DNA of 64,000 bases, taken from positions 61,530-125,529 of the forward strand of contig JAJVIP010000015.1 of assembly GCA_022072025.1 (NCBI GenBank), read 5' to 3'. This document shows positions 24,070-31,400 of the stretch, piece after piece. The notes under the pieces were generated by a model that did no database searches, was not told where the DNA came from, and worked only from the letters and a program-made list of their open reading frames with translations. The DNA is from Elusimicrobiota bacterium (GTDB taxonomy: Bacteria > Elusimicrobiota > Elusimicrobia > F11). Positions within the stretch are counted from its first letter, which is position 1. Each line of letters opens with the position of its first letter. The position numbers and the translations under genes were made by a program.

Positions 24070-24693
24070 TTATTTTGGGGAATGTTCAACAACTTTTCGG
24101 TAGAGGTCGTCGTTTCCATACTTTAAACAAAAATCCCGAAACTTTTCACCATGGACGTCCACATTGTTCATTTTGGCCAGTAAAACCACATCCAACAAAT
24201 CTTTTAATTCTCGAAACTTGCTCCCTTTGCTGGAATGAAGCTTAAGGGCAATCAAATTCCAGAGTGATGGAACCAGGAAAATATTTCCCCTGATAATGAT
24301 CTCCTGCGCGTCTTTCAAAATTTCGCCCAAGGTTTCTTTGTCAACAAACATTAAGTCGACGTCCATCAGCCCCTTTTTATTTGTTTCAAACTGAGCGAAG
24401 TTTTCTTGTTGATGCACCAATTTATATCCGAGCTTCTTCAATCCATCACAGGCCCGGGCGAAATCTTCTTTGCAAATCAAAAAGTCCACATCGGTGGTTT
24501 GCCGATTGTACTGATAAAAGTTAACAGCCAACCCCCCAATGATCACGCAAGGAATTTTTCCTTTCCCGAAATCGTGTGACACGGCTTCAAAAACGTTGTC
24601 GATGGCCATAAGCGGTGCCATCATACCACTTACGCTTTGACGAACGCTTCGCGGAGTTTGAGTAGGAGGAAAGAAGAAATTAGGGTTTCGCAT
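24070..24693 (-). CDS. Nucleotidyltransferase-fold protein (AbiEii/DUF6036-like)
   Basis: 207 codons. CVIIGGLAVNFYQYNRQTTDVDFLI carries the GG-x-A and D-x-D pattern of minimal nucleotidyltransferases, and a third acidic position sits in MDVDLMFVD. The helical C-terminus (LIALKLHSSKGSKFRELKDLLDV) fits the family. Relatives occur in abortive-infection or toxin modules and as orphan genes. The best start is uncertain: ATG 24693, 24624 or 24609 (MAIDNVFEAV) are all in frame. Divergent from the DUF433/DUF5615 pair. Confidence 0.82.
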   Translation of the reverse strand: MRNPNFFFPPTQTPRSVRQSVSGMMAPLMAIDNVFEAVSHDFGKGKIPCVIIGGLAVNFYQYNRQTTDVDFLICKEDFARACDGLKKLGYKLVHQQENFAQFETNKKGLMDVDLMFVDKETLGEILKDAQEIIIRGNIFLVPSLWNLIALKLHSSKGSKFRELKDLLDVVLLAKMNNVDVHGEKFRDFCLKYGNDDLYRKVVEHSPK

Positions 24694-24716
24694 TCTTTCG
24701 GAAAACTCCCTTGTGA

Positions 24717-24722
24717 TATACT
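24717..24722 (+). promoter_or_regulatory. Putative extended -10 for the DUF433-DUF5615 pair
   Basis: TTGTGATATACT gives TATACT with an extended TGTGA; the -35 region is weak. An AAGGAGG ribosome-binding site follows before ATG 24765. Confidence 0.4.
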
Positions 24723-24764
24723 TCGCGCCATCCCTCCAGAAACCAAGCCATTCAAGGAGGCAAG

Positions 24765-25010
24765 ATGGAATTTTCTATGGACAAAAAACTATTGGAACGT
24801 ATTACGGTTGATCCGAATATCCAGCATGGGAAACCTTGCATTCGAGGGACTCGGACGCCCATCCATGTCATTTTAGAAGCAATGGCGCTGGGAACCTCAA
24901 TTGACGAAATTAAGCGCGAATATCCACCCCTCTCGGATGACGACATCCACGCGGTCCTTCTTTTCGCGGCCGTCCTATCCAACGAGCAAGAATACCGGCT
25001 TAGCGCCTGA
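24765..25010 (+). CDS. DUF433 antitoxin-like protein
   Basis: 81 residues. ITVDPNIQHGKPCIRGTRTPIHVILEAMALGTSIDEIKREYPPLSDDDIHAVLLFAA is a full DUF433 helix-turn-helix domain. These are usually the antitoxin partners of PIN-like DUF5615 proteins, and the gene here is followed eight bases later by such a protein. A strong AAGGAGG site precedes the ATG. An alternative ATG lies five codons in. Confidence 0.92.
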   Translation: MEFSMDKKLLERITVDPNIQHGKPCIRGTRTPIHVILEAMALGTSIDEIKREYPPLSDDDIHAVLLFAAVLSNEQEYRLSA

Positions 25011-25018
25011 GGCGCATC

Positions 25019-25390
25019 GTGAAGTTCATCATTGACGCCAATCTCCCCAACTCGGTGGGAGAATCCCTCGCCATGGATGGCCACGATGTGATTTATGCGA
25101 GAAATCTCTTGCCTTCTCCAGCCAGCGACAATACCGTTTACAAGCTTGCCTCTAGAGAAAAAGGAATTATCCTCACAAGAGATCTCGACTTCAGCAACAT
25201 CATCGCCTTTGACGCACGAGAAACAGGGGGGATTATTGTTCTAAGAACGTTTCTTCTATCGATCAATGAAATTTGTGCGACCATAAAAAAATTAATCGCC
25301 GTATTATCCGAAGAAGAAATCGCAGGGCGTCTGATTGTGTTGGAACCTGGCCGATTCCGCATTCATACCCCGTCACCTGACGACCTTTGA
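25019..25390 (+). CDS. DUF5615 PIN-like toxin protein
   Basis: 123 residues from GTG 25019. FIIDANLPNSVGESLAMDGHDV has the first PIN aspartate, and ILTRDLDFSNI the second acidic pair; GGIIVLRTF completes the fold typical of Mut7-C/DUF5615 RNase-like proteins. Paired with DUF433 it forms a likely type II toxin-antitoxin module. RNase activity is inferred from the family. Confidence 0.9.
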   Translation: MKFIIDANLPNSVGESLAMDGHDVIYARNLLPSPASDNTVYKLASREKGIILTRDLDFSNIIAFDARETGGIIVLRTFLLSINEICATIKKLIAVLSEEEIAGRLIVLEPGRFRIHTPSPDDL

Positions 25391-25416
25391 TGTTCTGATT
25401 TTCCCTCGGTAGGTTC

Positions 25417-28400
25417 TTAAGCCTTTTCTAGAACGGCGCGGAGCCTCTCAATGATCCGGTCCACATCCGGGTTATCCAACGGCACTAACACCTCAAAAAT
25501 CTGCGAAATCGATTGAAGTCGCTTAAAATCCGCATATGATTCAGAGCTGGGATCAATTTCTAGCGGATCAAGATGCTGAGGCCGGATGAGCATCATATCC
25601 GCATGGGCAATACGTAAAGTGCGCTGCAATGCAAGAATGTCTATTTTCTGATCGACAATGATTCCATCAGGCAAATTCACCACTTGAATGGATCCCGTCC
25701 AATTTTCATTGCTGATTTTCACCACCAAACCCTGGTAATATTTTTGCACCTCGTCTTGCCCCGCGATCTCCGGGCTGAGACAAATTCTGACCGGTGTCTT
25801 AGACGACACCCCCGCTCTTAAAAGCGCTCCCCTCACAAACACATCGGGCCTCGAACTCCGCATGATTTTCTCATGGAGTATTCCATCAATCGTCAACACC
25901 CGCTCCACAGCGGTTGTTAATTGAGTGGCTTTCTTTTGCGGTTCTGACTTGCCCAACCCCATTGCCATCAAAATCGCCAGAAGCAAATCCACATTGACAT
26001 CCTGACGGGTTAAATCTTGTCTTTTTAATTCAGCTTGCAAGAGCCCATCGAACGACCCTTCTTCAATGTGTTTTTGGAGGTCGTTTAAAAAGGCCTGGTC
26101 CTTATTAGCGGCGCGGGCTCCGCCGAGGTCACTGACCGAAACGACATTTTCCGTCAGGAATTGAAGCAACTGGGCCTCGTTCCCTTTCGCGGTCATTTTG
26201 GCCAACTCCGCCAATCGATGGGCGGTTTGATTAATTTGGTTGTCGGGGGTTTTGTTTTTCCATCTGGAATAAAATCCAACCAGAAGCGTGATACATGCGG
26301 CGATAACGAAGAGCCAGGCTATGTAGATAGAGTAGACATTGATGATAGAGGTCCCGTCGTTCATAACGTCCAGCAGCACCTGACTTGCCGACGACATGAA
26401 CGTGCCGGCGAACAAGGGCTTGTCAACAGACCCCAATAAACCTGCGGTGAGGGCCCCTATCAAAAGTGGAAGAAAACGAGAAGAACCTGGATTATTGGGG
26501 TTGCCGCCTCCTGAAGTCGATTCGTTGGGACTCTCACCTGAGTCATTCTCTTCCGGATAGTCCCTGGATAGTTGATCGAGATTAATTCCCGCCCTTTTTG
26601 CAGATTGCCTAAACTCGGGGCCCCTTTCCCGGGCAATGTGAAGAAAAGCCCGGTCTAAATTTCGTAAACGCCGAGCGGCTTCCGCCTGCACTCTTGGGGA
26701 GAGGTTGGCGTATCGATTCGGGTCGCTGTAGAGTTGACGATGTTGATTATAGGCGGCTATGATGTGAGCATCTCCAATATTCCCCAAGGATCCTTTATAT
26801 TGAGCCCTCATAATCACATAAGGATTATTTTCCGTGACGTCGGGAACATCGCTGACACCCTTCATTGGACCCCTCAATGCATTTCTCAACGCGTAATGCC
26901 CCAGGTCAATGGCTACTTTCATTATCCCGGAGGGAGAGTGGGCCGCTAAATGATCCAATTCGACATCAAATTCGTTGCTGATTTCCGCAACAAGATTAGA
27001 AAAACCGACTTGTTGAGCTTCCCGCACTGTTCTGACCATATTTCTCAGTCGCTGCAATTCCACAACGGCTTCTCGTGTCAATTGAAGTTTTCTAATTAGG
27101 TTTTGAATATCTTCATTTGAAGGAAATCTCTCTAATTGACGGAGGAAACCGTCCAAGTTCTCTGTCGAAATTTCAGGCAAATTCCCATTTCTAGACTGAT
27201 AATTTTCAATCAGGGACTCCAGCCTTTTAATTTCCTCACGAGCTTGATCTCGAACGCGCATCAATTCTTCATTTTCGTGGGAAGACTCTTCCGTCGACTT
27301 TACCTCAATCGCTGGTGGTGGTGCGGATACGGTTTTTCCCTGGGTGGCCGCCCGATTGACTTGTCTTATCTCATTAAGAAAAGTCGTTTGTTCCCTCAAA
27401 ATTGAGTTTCGGTATATATTATCTCTCCCTGGGACTGGTAAACGATCGCCTTGGTCTCTCATTGTTTCAATTGCGCCATGATCATTCGCTGCAATGGCGC
27501 CTCTAAGGCCCTTGACCAATCCTCTGATCGTCAATATTTCAGCAACAGCGCTGTTGGCCACCGTGAATGCTTGGAAAATTCTCCTCGCTTCTTCTTCAAG
27601 ATTATCCCCCGCCAATCGACGGGCCACCTCCTGGGCCATAGCCGTTCGCTCTTTTAAGGAATCATGTGTTTGTTGATTTCCATTGATGAAATTCTCCATG
27701 GCCAAGAGAAGCGTTTGCGCCGAAGCCAAAAATGCGGAATTGTCCAGTTGGGCATAGGGTGAAACTGGGGCAGTTGGAACGGTGACGGAATCCGTTTTCT
27801 CTAAAGGACTTGGATTGGCAGGTTGCGCATTCGTGGCAACGCTGGGTTTCAGCGGTTCAGTTCTTACTGAAGTTTCAGATTGAACATTCAGTCGCGCCCC
27901 CCAGCCGTTGGAAAAATATTCACCTAATTCTGGGTCTTGGCTGAACAACTTACTCCTTGCTTCATAGAATTTCTTCATTGCCGCTTTATCACCCTTCAGT
28001 AGATTATTTCGAGCGAATTTAAGTCCGGTTGCATACTGAGATTTTTTCAGTTTGTTTAATTCATTACGTAAGCGATTTGCTGTGTCTGAGGGAACATCTG
28101 AGCTCACCAAACCCTGCTCCGCCTCGGCAATTCTGTCCAAATCTAATCGGCGTATCACTCTTTCAGCAAAGGCTATGGCCAGATCGGCGGGCGTCTGCCC
28201 AGACGTCGGGGCCTTAGCTTTTTGAATGGCGGCAATGGCTTTTTGGAGGTCTTGATCATTAACATCTTGATCAAATTTTCCCTCCGCCCGTTGAGCCAAG
28301 AGAGCCTTTTTGTCTTCATCCTCAAGGTCCGCATCCTGTATCAGCAACATGACGCGGAGCGTCGACCATAATTGATAGTTTCTTGGAACCAATTCCAAAT

Positions 28401-31400
28401 CCAAATGCGGGGAGGGAAGTACCTCCAATCCATTGATGATGTTGATCAATTGCTCTGGAAAGATGGTAGGCCGATTGCTTCCGTCATTGGGGATAAGAGG
28501 GCCAATTTCACTCACAAAGGAACGAAGCTGTTCAAAGCTTCGACTGTGCATAATCATTAATCGCGCCATTTTTCTTCTTAAACCGTAGCGCTCAGGAATG
28601 GCCGTAATGGATGCTTGCCCGTTTTGAATTTGGTGAATCTGCTCTAGGATTTGTGGAACATTGAATTGCTCATGTGAATCCAACTTCGGATTAGACTCCT
28701 CGAGGATATTGATAATGTCAGTAATATACGGTTGCGAGGAAATTCGCTGCTCAAGTTGCTGTTCAAAGGTTCCCCCTATGGAAAATGGCAACAAGTGCCG
28801 CAAAAAGGAGTTATTGATCCAACGGCCGGGCCAAGAGTTGGGGAAGTGGTTTCGAACCAATTGAATCACCAACGCCATCAAGTTGAGGCCTCCGTGGATG
28901 GCGAGGTTCCATGCCACTCCGTCCCACCCTGGCGCGAAATAGAAAAGGGACACGAAGAGGAGACCCCCCATCAGGCGCCACCCGAACGGCCAGGACCGGA
29001 GCGCGGACGCCCAACCCTGCTCCCTCGCTTGAACTCTCACATCTTCATGAGCCGCGGCAAACACCCCCGCGATGAGCGCGACGGCCAACCCCACCGCCAC
29101 AACCGACCCTCCCATCCCCGCTTGGTCCAACCCCCAAGCGGCCACTTCCCAAATCAGCTTCAGGCCAGCTGTCTCCGTCAACGCGGCGGCGAGGGGGTGG
29201 GTCAACACCCACAAGACATGAACCCAAGGACTCCTTCGCCCCCCCGCGTTTTGTCTTTGCTGAGAAAGCTCCTTGTGGCTTTCATTAAAAATACTGAAAG
29301 GCTTATTCCCTCCTTCTTTTTGGCCAAAAACTTTTTTCGTGAATGAGACCACTTTCCGAACCATGCGTTTGTGCCATGGCAATTGTGACGTGGTCTGCAC
29401 ATCGAAAAAAGTGTGCCCAAAGGAAATAATTGTGGACCCGGCCCATGGATCGACGGGCTTAGATTTTTCTTTTTTCGAGAACAACCCCTTCAAGGTTGGA
29501 ATCAATAGTTGAAAGAGGACAACCCCTCCAATTAGAAAAAGTCCAATTTCTGAAACGAAAAAGAATGCAAAAGAAAGGATCACGAAATACAACCAGGTAA
29601 AATAATGACTTTTCAACTGAGGGGAACCTTGCATTTTTAGGTAATTTTGTATGTACATAGATTTGAATTGTTCTTTTGTCAAAGGAGAAAATAATTCCGC
29701 AATCTGATTCTGATTTTCAAGATCACCCAGATTTTCTTTTCTGTCTAAATTGATCAATTCATAGATATCAGAAAGGTTTTTGAAGTGGGCATATGCGTCA
29801 TCTTTCACTTCAATTTCCGATAAATGTTCCAGAACGGCTTGTAAAGCCAATATCTTTTCGAAATAAAATTGAAGTTGTGTCGCCGCGTCTGTTTCCTCTA
29901 TCAACCAAGAATCATCATTAAAACGGATGGGATGATCAGTGGCTCCTTCCAATGAAGCTCCAAGGGAATGTGATGTTTGAAATTTCTTCAAGACATTTTT
30001 TTGTTCGTTTGAAAAAAGGTCCAACGAGAAACCAAAAAGCGCTTTGGCAAACCCAATTCCATTGGTTTCCACAAGGGCAACCTGGGCTCGAGGTTCCCCG
30101 TTTATGGTTGTGGGTTCTTTTCTCCCCTCCCAGTGCCGGTCCAGCAAGCATTTCAAAAAGAAAGGAACAGTCCCCACAAACCCGGTATCAACAAACAACA
30201 GAGCCGGCTGATTGTGGTACCCAATTTCTATTAACTCCTTGAGAACCTCATCTGCAATAAAACGGAAGGAAGGATCGTTATTATAAGCGGCATCAAACCC
30301 CTTTCGAATATTGCTATTGAGCATTTTTAGATTTTCCCCAACAACACTATATTTAGCTTGAATACAGATATTGTGCATCACGGCATATACATGTTCAGAC
30401 TTTTCTCCAGACATTCTCGCCCGACTCAGGTGATATACCGAGGAACCAGCATTGCCTTCCATGGAAACTGTTCGGTTTTGGTCCAAAGCCTGATCTACCG
30501 CGTGAAAAATTCCGGCATCCCGGGCCAAATAAACGCGATGGAAATTTGAACGCGCATCAACCACGCGCTCCACCCAAGCTGTCAAAAGCCGAAACATCGC
30601 CTTGAGCCGTTTTGTATGACTCCCAGGATTTTTTATCTCTGCCTTGATGGAATCACGCTTTTTTTCCAATTCACCTGGGGGAGCCCTCGATTTAAGCCGG
30701 TTAAATTGGGCATTAACCGATGAAATAAAATTATCTGCACTGGCCAGAGTATTACGAACCTCCTCTAAAAATTCCTTGGTTTGTCCATAAAGCGTGGCCA
30801 ACCCCTGCTGAAATGCGGGTTGAGGATTAAAAACAATCCCCCCAACAACGGGCTGAGGAGGAACTGGCTTCTTTGTAAAAATTTCATTTTTGAAAAAATT
30901 CGCCAGAAGATTTATTGGAGGGATATGGGGACTGTTGAGTTTTCCATATAACGACTGAGAGAGAACTGATTTTTTGGGGTTACTGGAAAGGCCTAAGGCA
31001 TTGCTCAATAGAGTTCCTTTGTAAATTCCCAGATATTCTTTTAACCCGAGAGCGTAATCGGGCTTTTGTCTCAAGGAAATTAATTTTTTATTGAGTCCTA
31101 CCGCCCCAATGGCCCGATTTAAAGAATTAAAAAATGAACTGAAATTATCCCTAAGATTATTTTTCCTCCTTATTACTGCCTCTATAAACTCGTCGGGATC
31201 CTGGATGTGCTTCGAATGGCTTTCCACATATTTGATTGCGACGGGGCGCAGCAAGATCCTGAGCTCATCGTCATCGATCGCTTCAAGCTTCGCGATAATG
31301 TCGGCAACCCAATTCATCGAAAGGTTCTTGTTCATGAGCAAATAGAGCACAACACTGTGCCAGACTGGAGGATCCAATTGATTGGGGTTCCAATGAAGTT

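Noticed and set aside
28732..29346. 204-codon plus-strand frame inside the giant gene
   Set aside because: Antisense shadow of the second CPBP-like module; rich in Pro/Arg/His as expected from reverse reading.
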